A stretch of 64,000 bases of DNA. Source: Lichtheimia corymbifera B2541 (lineage: Eukaryota > Mucoromycota > Mucoromycetes > Mucorales > Lichtheimiaceae). The stretch is from NCBI GenBank assembly GCA_000697475.1, contig JNEU01001151.1, positions 124,001-188,000 of the forward strand, written 5' to 3'. The notes beneath the pieces were generated by a model. It saw only the letters and a list, made by a program, of their open reading frames with translations, made no database searches and was not told the DNA's origin. Position 1 is the first letter of the stretch, and each line of letters begins with the position of its first letter. This document shows positions 33,687-45,638 of this stretch, piece by piece. The position numbers and the translations under genes are program-made.

Positions 33687-35291
33687 ATGGCTGTTTCCTA
33701 TCTTTCCGGTGGACGCACCTTGGTTGGTGTTGTACTCCCAACCTATGATACTGAAGACAATGAGGAATCCATTTCATCACCCCATGCTTCATTTTTCGAA
33801 CCTGACGCCTCCTCAACTGCAATCGATTGGCTTGGAGGTATTAGCGCATCTTTCTTTACTCAATATCCCGGCACCGCCACAACAGCATCACCATCCAGTA
33901 TTATTCGGTCACCAGGCATATCTCCCATATCATCACCTTGTTTATCATCAACGAGGCAACTATCATCATCAACATTACCAGAACAAGAAACATCGCTATT
34001 CTTACGAAGGCGTGGTTTAGATACGGATGGCCTTGTGGATATACTTAATGGGTATTCGTCCCCACTTGAACATTTGGTGGAACTGAATTTGTCACGCAAC
34101 TTGTTACACAATCTGCCACAGGCGTTATTACATATGCCACACCTCAAGGTGCTGGTTGCTTCTGGTAACCAATTAGGTTCTCTCCCTATGGTCCTTTATC
34201 ATATGCGGCAGCTGCAAGAGCTAGACCTATCAGAGAATGAGATTCGTGATGTACCAGCACACTTTCCGCCATCATTACCTAATTTAACCCGCTTGTGCCT
34301 GGATGGGAACCGAATCGAGTCACTACCCAATACCATAGGCAGCGCATGGGCTAAGAAAATGCGACATTTGAGACTGGGATCTGAATCTGGGAACAGCAAT
34401 CAGCTGGTGGAGTTGCCTGATACCTTGATTCATATGGTAGCCTTGGAAGAATTAGAGGTTGCTCATAATCGGTTGGATCGCTTTTTATATTTGCCACCAC
34501 GATTGCAGCACCTTGACATATCCTACAACCAGCTCCAAGAATTACCAAGTGATCTTATTATGCGACAGCAGCATCATCATCCACTCAAAACATTGAATTT
34601 AGCACACAATCGACTGACAGCATTACCTGAATCACTCAGTGATTTGAGTAGCCTGGAGTTACTCAATGTTTCGGATAATCAGATCAACGTCTTCCCAATG
34701 GGGTTGCTCGAAAAACCTAGCCTTCATGTCCTTTTCACAGGCAATCCCGTGGCAGTCAGTAGTAATGAATCATTGTCATCAACAGCACCCATCAATGAGA
34801 CCAACGAGCACGCATCATCCTCATCCCCACATTTATCAAAAGCTCAAGGTGATGAGCTGCTGGTGCAACAGCAGCCATTGATTAATTCATTACATGAGCT
34901 AGCTCTACGTCAAATGACAAAGTCAAGTGCGGTTGATATGTTGCCTGAACATGTTTCATCTTTATTATCATCAGAAGAGCAAATTGGAAAGTGTGCGGGA
35001 TGCCAGGGACCATTTATACAAGAATGGGTGAATCGAATACAAGTAAAGCGATATCGAGGGCATCCATTGGTAGCAAGGGAAACTCGTTATTGCTCAACAC
35101 AATGTGCCAGGTCTCATGCTGAGAGGTTAAGAGAAGCGCATCAAGCACTACAAGAAAGACGTAGAGTATCTCGACCAACAAGAGATCAGCCATTACAAAT
35201 AGGATCATTGGAGTGGATCTATGCCGCAGCAGATGCCGCAGCAGAAGAGACCAATGATGATGATGGTTTCATCCTGGAGCAATGGCGGTGA
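33687..35291 (+). CDS. LRR protein with C-terminal cysteine module, 534 aa
   Basis: Single exon, unusual here for a gene of this size. Residues about 1-105 are Ser/Pro/Thr-rich. About 128-350 hold nine or so short leucine-rich repeats of the LxxLxLSxNxLxxLP (SDS22/Ras-suppressor) type, e.g. [30 protein letters not shown] and [15 protein letters not shown]. About 436-475 have a cysteine module, CAGC then CSTQC, with a conserved-looking FIQEWVNRI between, probably one zinc ribbon. I recognise this architecture as a fungal family of unknown function. It likely acts as a protein-interaction scaffold in the cytosol. No signal peptide or membrane helix is present. Confidence 0.85.
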   Translation: MAVSYLSGGRTLVGVVLPTYDTEDNEESISSPHASFFEPDASSTAIDWLGGISASFFTQYPGTATTASPSSIIRSPGISPISSPCLSSTRQLSSSTLPEQETSLFLRRRGLDTDGLVDILNGYSSPLEHLVELNLSRNLLHNLPQALLHMPHLKVLVASGNQLGSLPMVLYHMRQLQELDLSENEIRDVPAHFPPSLPNLTRLCLDGNRIESLPNTIGSAWAKKMRHLRLGSESGNSNQLVELPDTLIHMVALEELEVAHNRLDRFLYLPPRLQHLDISYNQLQELPSDLIMRQQHHHPLKTLNLAHNRLTALPESLSDLSSLELLNVSDNQINVFPMGLLEKPSLHVLFTGNPVAVSSNESLSSTAPINETNEHASSSSPHLSKAQGDELLVQQQPLINSLHELALRQMTKSSAVDMLPEHVSSLLSSEEQIGKCAGCQGPFIQEWVNRIQVKRYRGHPLVARETRYCSTQCARSHAERLREAHQALQERRRVSRPTRDQPLQIGSLEWIYAAADAAAEETNDDDGFILEQWR

Positions 35292-35430
35292 ACGAATAAG
35301 AAAGTGGCAGCTCTTGATAATTAATTCTCTAGGTTTCTTTCCTCTCCCCTTCACATTTGCACTTCCACGCACATACGTACACACACTCTCTCTTTTCTTT
35401 TTCTTGTACATTTGCAAAAGGATTCCAATC

Positions 35431-36576
35431 ATGGCAGCCAATATTCCCTTCCCTCTTCGAGAACCACAACAAAAAGAACAGACACCACAGCAATTCCAAC
35501 CCAATCTGAACGTGAGACTCACTTGTCCTGATTGTCGAGTGTCGCCCCCACATATTGTGGAAGAGTTTGCATCTGGCGATCTTGTATGTGGCGACTGCGG
35601 TCTCGTTTTGGGCGATCGGATCATTGACACAAGATCAGAATGGCGTACATTTGCCAATGACGAGGGCGATGTATGTTGAGAAGTGGGGGTGGTAGTGGTT
35701 CTGGTGATAATGGACATGGAGTGGGGTTGTGTGTGGTCTTTGTCTATTGTTGAATGGGGGCTGATGGGATATCTTTTATATGATGATGATATATAGGATC
35801 CATCTCGTGTGGGTGCTGCTGCGAATCCATTACTAGATGGCAACCAGCTGGATACAGTTATTTCGAGGAGGGATGGCGGTACAGGTGCAGCCAAAGATCT
35901 CAACAAGGTGCATGGTCGTGCAACCGCTGTCAAGGGTGAACGCAATCTAGTCCAAGCTTACAAGGAAATCAGTGCCATGTGTGATTCCATTTCTTTATCC
36001 AAGATTGTCAGCGATACGGCCAAACAGCTTTATAAGCGTGTGGAGGATGAAAAGTTATTGCGTGGCAAGTCAAGTGACGCTATCATTGCTGCCTGTATCT
36101 TTATTGCTTGTCGACAAGAAAAGGTCGGACGTACATTCAAGGAAATCTGTGCTTTGACACGAGTGCCCAAAAAAGACATTGGTCGATGCTACAAGTCTCT
36201 CCAAGCCAAGTTACAGACCAACACAACTATTATGAACTCTGAGGATCTCATGTCTCGTTTCTGCTCCAATCTACAACTACCCAATTATGTGCAAAAAGCC
36301 GGTGTGGATCTTGTGCGTCGTGCAAAGGAGCTCGGTACACTTGCTGGCAAGTCTCCCATCTCAGTTGCTGCGGCATGCATCTATTTGGTCTCTTACCTCT
36401 TCCGCACTCCAAAATCGACCCGTGATATCGCTCATGTCGCTGGTGTTTCCGAGGTTACCATCAAATCAGCCTACAAGTCGCTTTACGCTGAACGCGAAAA
36501 CTTGATTGACATTGAAGCATTACGATCCAAACCCCACGGTGAAGGACTATCATTCGATGATCTTGCATTTCCTTAA
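35431..36576 (+). CDS. SUA7: Transcription initiation factor TFIIB, 339 aa
   Basis: Exons 35431-35670 and 35797-36576; the 126-nt intron is phase 0. The N-terminal zinc ribbon is [11 protein letters not shown] with [12 protein letters not shown], followed by the B-finger/reader [11 protein letters not shown]. Two cyclin-like repeats follow: [20 protein letters not shown] with [17 protein letters not shown], and [18 protein letters not shown] with [14 protein letters not shown]. The protein bridges TBP-bound promoter DNA and RNA polymerase II to set the start site. Length equals the family norm. A leader rich in CT (35336-35410) precedes the ATG. The gene is 139 bp downstream of the LRR gene on the same strand and converges with Yip1. 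Confidence 0.96.
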
Positions 36577-36716
36577 AACCCTTTTAAATCTTTCCATTAC
36601 GTGAACATAGTATCATTCCCCCATCCATGCTCTCCTTCCTTTGCATACCTTATCATAACAAAGCAATAAAAAAGCCAACTGCAACAACATTTTTAATAAG
36701 CTATCCTTCTTGCTTC

Positions 36717-37551
36717 TTAATAAACCGCCATCAGTGCGAAACTTGCATAAAAGAGAGCGATTGGATACATGACTAGGAAACGTTGATCCTGCATATACAA
36801 CATGGTAGTGAACATATCCGAACTTGCACGTGTACTCCAAACAATGGCAAGCATCGTTAAGAAGAAACCTAATGAGCCGGTAAGTGGAAGAATGATGGTA
36901 TATGCACTCAGGAGCACCATAGGCAATAGACAATATCCAAGCACACTAGCTGTCTGAGATCCATCAATTCCCTTGTCGCTCATCAAATTGAAAAGTAACA
37001 TGATCGTCAAGACACCCAACACGCCAACGCCATAAATATAGCCGAAATGCATCTTGCCCGACAGCATGAGTGATACACCAAACATAAAGAGGTACAACAA
37101 TGGCCCTGCCATATCCCCATCATTGACTAAACCCGGTGGTAGTTTTCGCTGTATCGGATTTAATACTGCTAGACTCTTATCCTCAATCAATAAATATCAT
37201 TATCACATGTTACTACGTGACACTTGCTCTTACCTTGGCAATGATATGATCAAAGTTAATACCCAGTTCTTCGAGCAAAGGAGGCTCATCAGCAAATCCG
37301 CCTGTACCAAATGCGCTCCAAAACGATTCGATATTGGTAGATGATGGTGGTGGAGATGGTGTAGGTGGTGGTATATACGAGGATGGGGAGCGGCGATAAG
37401 GTTCATTGTATGCTGATGTATAGAATTCGAGCCCATCTATTCCTCCCTTATTGGTGCTGGTATCATAATAATGGTCATGATAACTGGATGTTTCCACTGT
37501 ATCTGGGCCAGGATTGTTAAAGATAACCGCTTGAATAGGACGACTGGTCAT
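36717..37551 (-). CDS. YIP1: Yip1-family ER/Golgi membrane protein, 258 aa
   Basis: Exons 37551-37234 and 37175-36717; phase 0 join IIAK|SLAVLNP. The N-terminal ~105 residues are Pro/Ser/Tyr-rich and cytosolic, ending in PPLLEELGINFDHIIAK, the conserved entry to the YIPF domain. Five hydrophobic helices follow, with DMAGPLLYLFMFGVSLMLSG, KMHFGYIYGVGVLG, and SVLGYCLLPMVLLSAY, closely matching YIPF5/Yip1. Yip1 binds Rab/Ypt GTPases and promotes COPII vesicle formation at the ER. The start was set at MTSRPIQ; a longer frame upstream reads through a poly-pyrimidine leader and lacks sense. The acceptor is AAG, slightly unusual. Confidence 0.93.
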
Positions 37552-37620
37552 CAAGAAAGAAGAAAGGAAGCGACGAAAAAGAAAAAGAAAAAGAAAAAAA
37601 AAAAAGCAACGCGATACAAG
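37552..37620 (-). promoter_or_regulatory. Poly-pyrimidine leader of YIP1
   Basis: On the coding strand this is an almost pure C/T run (seen as aaagaaaaagaaaaagaaaa on the plus strand) immediately before the ATG. Several genes in the window have such leaders. Confidence 0.45.
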
Positions 37621-37929
37621 TGGCACCACTATGTTGGCACAAATAAAACTTGATTCATACGAAGCACATGCTTGTTGATCTTTGCGCAACACTCACAATG
37701 AACCTTAATTTTTGCAGCTGCTTGCATTGTTGTTGTTGCCTACTTTATCCTCATAATAATGCTGCATGAGTTGTGGTGTTATTCTTTTGTGAATGTGATT
37801 CTAGGACTTGATTCGAGGGCATGAATGAGACAATGAATCGGTTTCATCATACACCTATATCTCAACTGATGTACTCTTTGTTCCAACCGTAGCTCGGCCA
37901 AATTAACCTGGATCAAGCAAGTTGAATGA
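37621..37929. other. Intergenic, nothing recognised
   Basis: About 300 bases upstream of YIP1 before the repeat fragments start. No gene, RNA or repeat is recognised in it. Confidence 0.35.
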
Positions 37930-37990
37930 TGCAAATAATGGGCTGAAGCAGGGGAATCATTCACGTGCAGTGGAATGGATAACCAATGTC
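37930..37990 (+). repeat. Fragment of the dispersed 16.5/19.1-kb repeat
   Basis: The motif aatgggctgaagcaggggaatcattcacgtgcagtgg here matches the piece at about 19559-19600 (ttgggctgaagcaggacagtcgttcacatgca), 18 kb away. It is only a short, diverged copy. Confidence 0.5.
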
Positions 37991-38139
37991 GATTGTGAGG
38001 AAGTGGCTATTAGGTGCCAATTATGAGCAGTTACTGGAGAGTGTGTAAAATATCATCCACTGATCGTTACTTTCCTGCAAATTGGTTGTGCCACACAAAC
38101 ACGCCTCTCTACATCGTTGGCCCTATTAGGGTCTAGGTA

Positions 38140-39410
38140 CTTGACAATCAACAAAGACCACTTGTCATATAGCATCACGCTTATACATATGTAAAAACAT
38201 AAAGGTGTCTGTACCTCTAAACCTTACAATGAAACGTAGGGTCTTTCATAGAACAAAGTCGTTCGTCGAGGTGAAGCGCACCTTGTGTGCAAGTTTTACG
38301 ATCTAGCTCGCCAATCCTAGATTTCGCAATGTCACCACCAGTTCTCGTCGAAAAAATTCAAGAGGTCGACCCGAACCACTTTGGCTGGTGTTGACATTGG
38401 GTGAATCTGAGAATGGCCACGACGATCGCGAAACTTGCACCCAAGGTGCGCTCCACCCCGACGAGCAACTTTGTTCGATTGAGGACCCCACGTTTCACTG
38501 TAAAGTTTAAAGATACAGGCACCTTTATGATTTTACATATGCTGTAAGCGTGATGCTATATGACAGATGATGTTTGTTCATTGTCAAGTACGTTGACCCC
38601 GATAGAGCCGAAGATGCAGACGGGCTTCTTTGTGCAACACAGCTCATTTGCATGATACTTCCCAATGAACAAACACCACTTATCATATAGCATCACGCTT
38701 TCAGCATATGCAAAAGTGTAAAAGTGCCTGTATCTAGGATTGGCAAGCTTGATCGTGAAACTTGAACCCAAGGTGCGCTGCGCCCAGGCGAGCAACTTTG
38801 CTCTATGAAAGAGCCCACGTTTCATTGTAAAGTTTAGAGATACAGGCACCTTTATGTTTTTACATATGCTGTGAGCATGATGCTATATGTTAAGTGGTGT
38901 TTGTTCATTGTCAAGTAGGTTGACCCTGATAGAGCCGAAGATGCGCAGGGGCGTGCTTGTGTGACACATCTCATTTGCATGATACTTCACAATGAACAAA
39001 CACCACTTGTCATATAGCATCACGCTTTCAGCATATGTAAAAACGTAAACGTGCCTGTATCTAGGATCGGCATGCTTGATAGTGAAACATGACTGATAAG
39101 GTGCGCTCGACCACGACGAGCAATATTGTTCTATAAAAGATGCTATGTTTCATTATAAAGTTTTGATATATTCACGTTTTTACATATGCTGAAAAGCATG
39201 ATGCTATATGACAAGTGGTGTTTGTTCATTGTGAAGCAGCTTGACACCAATAGAGCGGAAGGTGCGCAGGGGCGTGCTTGTGTAACACATCTCATTTGCA
39301 TGATACTTCACAATGAACAAAGACCACTTGTCATATAGCATCACGCTTACAGTATAGTAAAAACATAAAGGTGCCTGTATCACTAAACTTTACAATCAAG
39401 CGTGAGGCAT
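38140..39410 (+). repeat. Tandem array of 320-335-bp units with internal inverted repeats
   Basis: Units recur at tttgttcattgtcaagtacg (about 38572), tttgttcattgtcaagtagg (about 38908) and tttgttcattgtgaagcagc (about 39222). Each unit holds two arms of about 75-80 bases that are reverse complements. One runs from agatacaggcacctttatgt to acaagtggtgtttgttcatt; the other runs from aatgaacaaacaccacttgt to aggtgcctgtatct. Each unit could therefore form a long hairpin. The left edge (38140-38290) is an inverted copy of the forward block at 38440-38580. The gacgagcaactttgttct block is shared with 17.97-18.09 kb. No protein is encoded. Confidence 0.85.
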
Positions 39411-39624
39411 GGAAACGCTTCTTTCTTATCATTGGATTACTTCCCCCAAGAAAGATAATGATTCAGCCATTCAACAAAGCCGAAATTTACGAGAGAAGCG
39501 AGCAACTGGAAGGTATGATGCGTATATATTATATAATTCTACTTGCCATATTATTACTAATTTAGTGGGAAAAGCACAGGTAGATATACGTATGTCTATA
39601 TTATAACGATAGCAAGGTGACAGG

Positions 39625-41585
39625 TTAAAAGACTGTGCCCTTGACTTGTTCAACTTTTCTGAGGTCAATGTTTCTGATCATGATGGTCCAAATAAAAGCT
39701 AGACCCATGATGCCTGTTCCAACAGCAAGCATTCTCGTCTGAGCATAACCATAGGCTTCTTGAATGGCCAGTCGTGTTGGGGTTCCAACTTCGTAGCTCA
39801 ATTGGGTATCCAAGTCCTCGTATATAGCATCCAAGTTGTCAAGATCTGCCTCTGGAAGATATTGCACGAGAGCGGGTTTAAATGTGTTAGTCCAAATGGC
39901 ACCGCAAATGGTAGCACCCATGGCATCGGCGACAGTGCCAACGACATATTGCAAGCCAAGGACTGCGGCAACGTGTTGATGGTCGACGGCAGCCAAGATG
40001 GCAAGCTGTTCAATAATGATAAACATGCTTCCACCAATAGAGATAAAAACTTGACACATGACAAGGTAACCAACGGATTGATTCGGGCGGCGGAAATAGA
40101 TCATTAAGCCTTGAGCAAAGATGTACAAAGGTACCGCGATATAAAGCATCCATTTGAAGCGACCAGTTTTGCGGATGATGAAACCAACGCACAACAAAAG
40201 CACACCGGAAACGACATCAAAGGTACTACCGACGTATCCAGCTTCAGCCAACGTCAAGTCATTAACCACTTGCAAGAAGGACGTGTAGTAGTTGTACCAA
40301 CAATAATAAGCGAGTTGGTATGTAGCGTTCAACAAACATGCACCAATCACTGTGCGATCCGAGAGTAGAGCAAAGTTGAACAATGGTACAGGAGCAATGA
40401 ATGTCTCGTACAAGATAAAGAGAATGAGCATCACAAAGCCGACAACGATCATGGCTATGATATAGGCAGTCGCCCAACCATTAGGAGCACTATCAGCAAT
40501 ATTGAATGGAAGAAGAAACACGACGAGACCAGCAGAGAACATGAAAACGCCCATAACTATAATTCACAACGTTAGTTTTTCTGTTTTCATATAAGGATGA
40601 GTATAATTGCTTACTATCGAATTCGATGATGACATGCCAGATGCGCTGGAAAATCGAACGATCGCTGGATTGCTTGTTCAAAACGCCTTGCTTTTCGGCC
40701 TTACGCAAATTGAATTTGAGAATGAGATACAGGGGAGCAGCCACGACAGGAAAAACGATTGCGAAAGTGCCAAAGCCCCATCGCCAGCTGATATCGTAGT
40801 AGAAACCTTCGGCTGCTTTGGCACCAGCAAATGCAGTGATGATATAAGGAGACGATGTAAATGCGTATGCCAAACCACGATTTTTTAGTTTGGAAGAATC
40901 AGCCGTGATAACGTCCACTGAAAAAGTCATGCCGCCAAAGCCTAAAGAGTAGAATACCTAGCATCACAATATTAGTACTCGAATGCGTGTTAGCATGGTA
41001 ATCACATACATAGGCAGCACAAAAAGTGGAAAGATTATGACATGCCGCCATAAGGACCAGCCCCAAGGTAGCTAAAGTGGCCATAATCAAAAAGCCTTCA
41101 GCACGACCAAAGATATCCAAAACTTTTGCCAGTGGAATATACACCGCTGCTGATATAGCATTAGCGACAATGTAAATGACGTTGACAAGCGAATGAGATT
41201 GGAAGTCACTCGTGACATATGGGATCAAGTTGAAGAGAATCGAACTTTGGAAGGCGTTAACGAAATAAAGTAACCAAATGCTATGATAGGGAGAACACGT
41301 TGTTAGGCCATCATTCGGTCAATAATAATAGATAGGGAGCATAATAACGTACTTGATAAACACTGCAATCAGCGTGGGCTTTGACCAAGTCAAGGTCACC
41401 GCTTCAACATCTTGAACACCACGTTGGGCATCCGTACTGGGTTGTTCTGGTTGTGATTCATCATTAACGGATGGAACGACGCTTTCTGTATCGAGCTCTT
41501 TTCTGCTTTTCTCAGGCATTGAAGCATCCTCCTTGTCGGTCGACGACCTTCTGATGGCGGAACGTAACCCTGAAAGCGCTCCCAT
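39625..41585 (-). CDS. MFS siderophore-iron transporter (SIT/ARN family), 592 aa
   Basis: Exons 41585-41353, 41280-41010, 40957-40615 and 40556-39625; phases close to 593 codons. The N-terminal ~65 residues are charged and cytosolic. About 14 hydrophobic helices follow, as in siderophore transporters. Family-like segments: VAAPLYLILKFNLRKAEKQG between the bundles, YYTSFLQVVNDLTLAEAGYV (the YYxSFLQVVxxLSxxxAGYI block), SIGGSMFIIIEQLAILAAVD, and QYVVGTVADAMGATICGAIW. It should take up ferric siderophores across the plasma or endosomal membrane by proton symport; the ligand is undecided. Mucorales often import siderophores made by others. The gene abuts the 38.1-39.4 kb repeat array on its 3' side. 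The start is MGALSGL; a frame extension uses TTG and is not preferred. Confidence 0.92.
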
Positions 41586-43611
41586 TGCTAGCAACCAGAA
41601 GAAAGGAAAGAGCAACTCAAGGAATGCCCACCCATATATATGTTTATCATCGTTCGAGGTGGTACAACAAGATGCGACATGACGGCTTTCTGAAATTTGA
41701 TCTTGTGTGTCCCTTGATGGCTACATACATATATCTTTTTTTTTCGTTAAGCAAAGGCTCGTCGACTGATCTCGATGTTGATATCAATCCAACATACATT
41801 TTCCTATATAACAATTGTTAGCATTGATCTTTCTCCAAGAGCGATAGTAAGCTTAGGGAGTGTCTGTGACCGAATGCTCAAACCTGATCTTGTTGACAAT
41901 AGCGCGGCCGAGCCACGTCTCAATGTGCTACAGCCAAAAGTTGAATTCACGACCTATGCTGTGTGTAACAAATCAAAGTAACACTGTGCATGTAACCATG
42001 CATAGCGTTTATCAGATGTTTTACCAAACTTTGCGCTTTCCCTTTATCAGATTCGGGATCTTGATCTCGATCACCAGAATGCGCGTTTAAGTCCCCGATA
42101 GCAAAATATCATCACCCGAGGGAAGCAAACCAGGGGACCATCTATGTAGCATTCAGCAACGTCAATCGAATCAATAAATAACTCTTTAGAAGTAGCAATG
42201 TATATAGCAGTCCATCATTGTTATGATGGTTTGTGCGCTCGCATCAATGTAAACGCGCAATTCCACCATATTAGCTATAGTTAACGATAGGTGTTGTTGT
42301 TCTTAATTCAAACGCCATGGCAGTAATGGATGATGATTGGTTTACATTCGGCGAACAATGGCGAGATGTAGGGTGGTACCGGGTATTAGGGCGGTGATAG
42401 AAACCACGCGACAATATGGGTGACATGGATTGCCGTGATCATCGACAATAAAGCATGCACACATCTTGGTATTTATACGCGATATGTATGTTTTGTTATA
42501 CCCTAGCATCCATATCCAGCACAATGACACAATCGCTGATTGATAAAGGACACATGTGGGAAGCGTGTAACGTAGAGGGCGGTGTCTGCATAACCGGTAG
42601 CCGGCCAATGTTCCCCGCTCACTATTCTTTTACTCACCAAGTACCTTAATCCAGGCTCCACATGCCACCTTCATGATTGTTTTGTACTGAACCATGCTAT
42701 CATACATCCATGTGACTAGAGTCTTACATGACTTGCTTGGGACTTGATCCTCACTAACGTGGATACCATAATGAGCTATTTGAAGCTACCCTTTACATTA
42801 TAAAAGTCGAATTTGAGCATATTCTGTATCACTTTGCTCCGGTGCAATGTGCAAACCGACATTGTAGGAAGGTAGGTTTTAACCAGAAATAGGTAAAATC
42901 GTTACTTTGCGTCTCATTTTTTGGTTTAGACTTGTTATGTAAAAGCAGCAGCAATGCTATTTCATGATCCAGATGATCCTCAAAGACCCTGGGATGGTTG
43001 CCAATTCCTTTTCATTACAAATTGTCACATGACAGCTATGCTTTATTGTATGACATCCAGGTCCAAGAGGGACCTTCTATATGGCTAATTCAGCTTCTCA
43101 CCCAATGATCGCATTACCGATTTGCATCAATGACTATTTTGCTATGGTGGGATTTTCAGAGGGACATCAATTGTGCCATAACATTGCTCATTCCCACCTT
43201 GTTCACTAGCACTGCTCCCATTTTAGCGATGAACGTATCATGATTTTGCGCTGCAACTATCAATTATTAATCAAGCATCTACTGGTCGATGCCATACGGG
43301 TAATAGTACATCAACGCCATTATGTGCAGCATAGTAATCTTATTCTCAGGCGTAAATTAAAGAAGCAATGGGATGACCACAACATATCAAGACCTTCCAA
43401 GACATAGCAGTCAAGTCCAATATACACAGAATGAAAACATCATCTTGTTTGTCACGTTCTAAACGTAAATCACTGTACAACGTAATGCAAGGGAGGTGGT
43501 GTGGGACTATGCAGGATGTTTGAACTTTTCAAATATGGGAGCTTGAATGGATCGTGTTTGATTTAATACACAAGCTGCTCGAACTAAATAAAGAACGATC
43601 CGTCAGCATCG
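41586..43611. other. Intergenic, 2 kb
   Basis: No supported gene on either strand. Short frames (41860-42090, 42342-42608 minus, 42953-43087) lack motifs. The part next to the transporter start presumably holds its promoter; I did not find a decisive regulatory site. Confidence 0.4.
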
Positions 43612-44169
43612 TTATTCATTATGCGAAAAAGGCTCTTTCATCGTGCTTACCAGCTTCTTGGTTTGGGAGGTGCATTCTTCATACAATTCCTTGTAGTCCT
43701 CTGCAGCCTTATCATCCTTGTTCTTGCCACCGAGGACAACCATGCTGACGGATGTGGGGCGCTTGGTAGCACTGGCTTCACCGAGCTTCTCCTTGGAAGG
43801 AACGAAGATATAAGGGACATCGTTATCCTCACAGAGAACAGGCAAGTGAGAGATGACATCAAGAGGAGAGATATCACCAGCAATAACGACGAGACCCTTT
43901 TCACCCTTACGAATGGCCTTGCTAACTTCCTTGACACCTCGACGAACGTGCTTCACTTTGCTAGCTATATACAAAGTTAATATCTCCAAGATCGATCCTA
44001 CAATGCCGCAATGCAAACCTTTCTTGACAGTCTTGAAGATCTTCTTGTTGAGCTTGTCGTCAGCCATGGGGTGAGCGATGGGTGAAGTGAAACGAAGGAC
44101 ATCGTCTTCCTTGGCGTCAACGTCCATCTTTTCCTTTTTGATCTTTTTGTCTTTCTTGTCCTTGGCCAT
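43612..44169 (-). CDS. NHP2: H/ACA ribonucleoprotein subunit Nhp2, 167 aa
   Basis: Exons 44169-44019 and 43964-43612; phase 1 intron of 54 nt. A Lys-rich N-terminus (AKDKKDKKIKKEKMD) acts as a nucleolar signal. It is followed by an L7Ae-fold RNA-binding domain: ASKVKHVRRGVKEVSKAIRK, GEKGLVVIAGDISPLDVISH, LPVLCEDNDVPYIFVPSK, LGEASATKRPTSVSMVVL. The motif order and length are those of Nhp2, which binds the kink-turn-like region of H/ACA guide RNAs for rRNA pseudouridylation. Snu13 is shorter and lacks this N-terminal tail, so Nhp2 is preferred. A 33-residue acidic/Lys C-tail is ordinary. Confidence 0.93.
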   Translation of the reverse strand: MAKDKKDKKIKKEKMDVDAKEDDVLRFTSPIAHPMADDKLNKKIFKTVKKGLHCGIVGSILEILTLYIASKVKHVRRGVKEVSKAIRKGEKGLVVIAGDISPLDVISHLPVLCEDNDVPYIFVPSKEKLGEASATKRPTSVSMVVLGGKNKDDKAAEDYKELYEECTSQTKKLVSTMKEPFSHNE

Positions 44170-44691
44170 TGCTGATCGATAGGTGTATGTGTCAAGTTAA
44201 AAGCCGTGCCGAAAGCGAAAATTTTGGACCTTTGTGCGGGCTCTGTTAGGTTTGACATCCAGAGCAGTCTCAGCGAATCAGCTCGTCGTCAAGCATTGGT
44301 TGCCAGGTCTCGTTCATCTTTGATACATACATTCTACCCCTCCTTTGAGCATGCTAGTATGTCCTTACGTTCCTACAATGATACATTATTACATAAATTA
44401 GGGGGTTGCAAGTGCTATTAAATTGTCGAATGTGGCTTGACTCAATATTCGTTCAATCTCTCGAAAAGACTGACAAACAAGGATTTCAAGAGGCATCAGG
44501 TATAACAAAATATTGTTTATTGTCTAGTATTATTTGTGGCGAGTGTTGACATTATTGGATGATGGGGGATAATGGGTTGGGTTGGGTTGGGTTGGGTTGG
44601 GAGGAGGCGAAGAGTCAATCCGGTGGCTGAGATTTGACATGAACCGTTGTTGCCCTGGTCGGTGGTGTTTCTTTCTCTTGACAACGACGAC
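44170..44691. promoter_or_regulatory. Divergent region between NHP2 and RSM25
   Basis: 522 bases between divergent starts. Contains the (GGGTT)n run listed separately. No gene is supported. Confidence 0.45.
44574..44601 (+). repeat. (GGGTT)n run, potential G-quadruplex
   Basis: Six GGG blocks spaced by TT (gggttgggttgggttggg and onward) lie 91-118 bases upstream of the RSM25 ATG. Four GGG runs with two-base loops suffice for a G-quadruplex. This unit is not the TTAGGG telomere repeat. Confidence 0.8.
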
Positions 44692-45436
44692 ATGGCCTAT
44701 CGAGCAGCACCAACAAAGTTAGAGCAACATGCAACCAACCTGCTCAAGGGCAACCTCTTGAAGAAGGCCCCTGTCTGGCTTCATGCCGTACGTGCCATTC
44801 CACCCGGTCCTTCCATCATTCGATCGCGCAACCCCAATGCCAACTTGTCTGCACAAACCGACATTGAGAAGCAACTGTTTTCCAACACTCAAAGCAACAC
44901 CCAAAAGAGCACCACACGACACAAACAAAAGCATCTTCGTACCCGTCCTCCACGACCTGCTCCTATTGTGTATCCTGAAGATAGATTGAGACGTCAATTC
45001 TACAAGGATCATCCATTCGAACTCGCTCGTCCACAAGTTCTTGTCGAAAACAGATTGGGTCTCAACCGCACCGATTATAGTCAACTCATGTTACCTGACA
45101 TGCTTCCAGAGGAAGTCACTGGCGAGACGTAAGTTTGTCGTTTGGTCATGTGATTTATTCGAGTGGATAGCTCAAATGCTGTGTATTATGATATGTAGTG
45201 TCATCAAGTATCAGTTACATCTTATGACTGAAAAGGGAATGACTGAAAGACAAGCTTATGCAAAGGCCACATCCGAATTCTATGAAATCCGAGCTCAACA
45301 AGAAGAGGCTGAACGCCAGGCACGATCACAACTTCAAGCTGCTATTGAACAAGTCGAGCAAAAGCCATGGACCAAGTTAGCTTTGGAGTTGGAAGAAAAG
45401 GCTATCAAGGAAGGCCAAGAAAAGATCATGATTTAG
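44692..45436 (+). CDS. RSM25: Mitochondrial small-subunit ribosomal protein Rsm25 (mS23), 224 aa
   Basis: Exons 44692-45128 and 45199-45436; phase closes to 225 codons. N-terminal [22 protein letters not shown]-type block, then [20 protein letters not shown] with [18 protein letters not shown], are the most conserved Rsm25/mS23 stretches (compare the yeast [21 protein letters not shown] pattern). The C-terminal half is helical and Glu/Gln-rich ([16 protein letters not shown]). It is a structural component of the mitochondrial 28S-type subunit. A classical cleavable presequence is not obvious; the positively charged N-terminus may serve for import. Nuclear-encoded and imported. Confidence 0.9.
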
Positions 45437-45638
45437 AAGAGATAGTAATGTTCAATCCAAATATAAAATGTATATAATCTATCGTATTTGTGGATGTGTG
45501 TGTGTGCCACATGGTTACGCCCATCATGCAAGGTTTGGTGTCACAGAGATGCAATTGGACTTGGAACTCTACAACCTGTTTACAATACTAATCAACCCTT
45601 TCTTTCTCTTTTTCCCACTTTTTACCCTTTGTGATCCA
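45437..45638. other. Short intergenic between RSM25 and the PROPPIN gene
   Basis: About 200 bases. It holds the RSM25 3' end and a CT-rich leader (ctttctttctctttttccc) just before the next ATG. Confidence 0.45.

Noticed and set aside
35205..35945. 246-codon minus-strand frame antisense to TFIIB
   Set aside because: Antisense shadow of TFIIB exon 1 and its intron. It has no motifs, and the sense strand is unambiguous.
38140..39410. CRISPR array
   Set aside because: Repeat units are over 300 bp, diverged, with internal inverted arms and no short unique spacers. The genome is eukaryotic.
44574..44601. Telomere or interstitial telomeric repeat
   Set aside because: The unit is GGGTT, not TTAGGG, only five to six copies, and it lies inside a promoter between intact genes.
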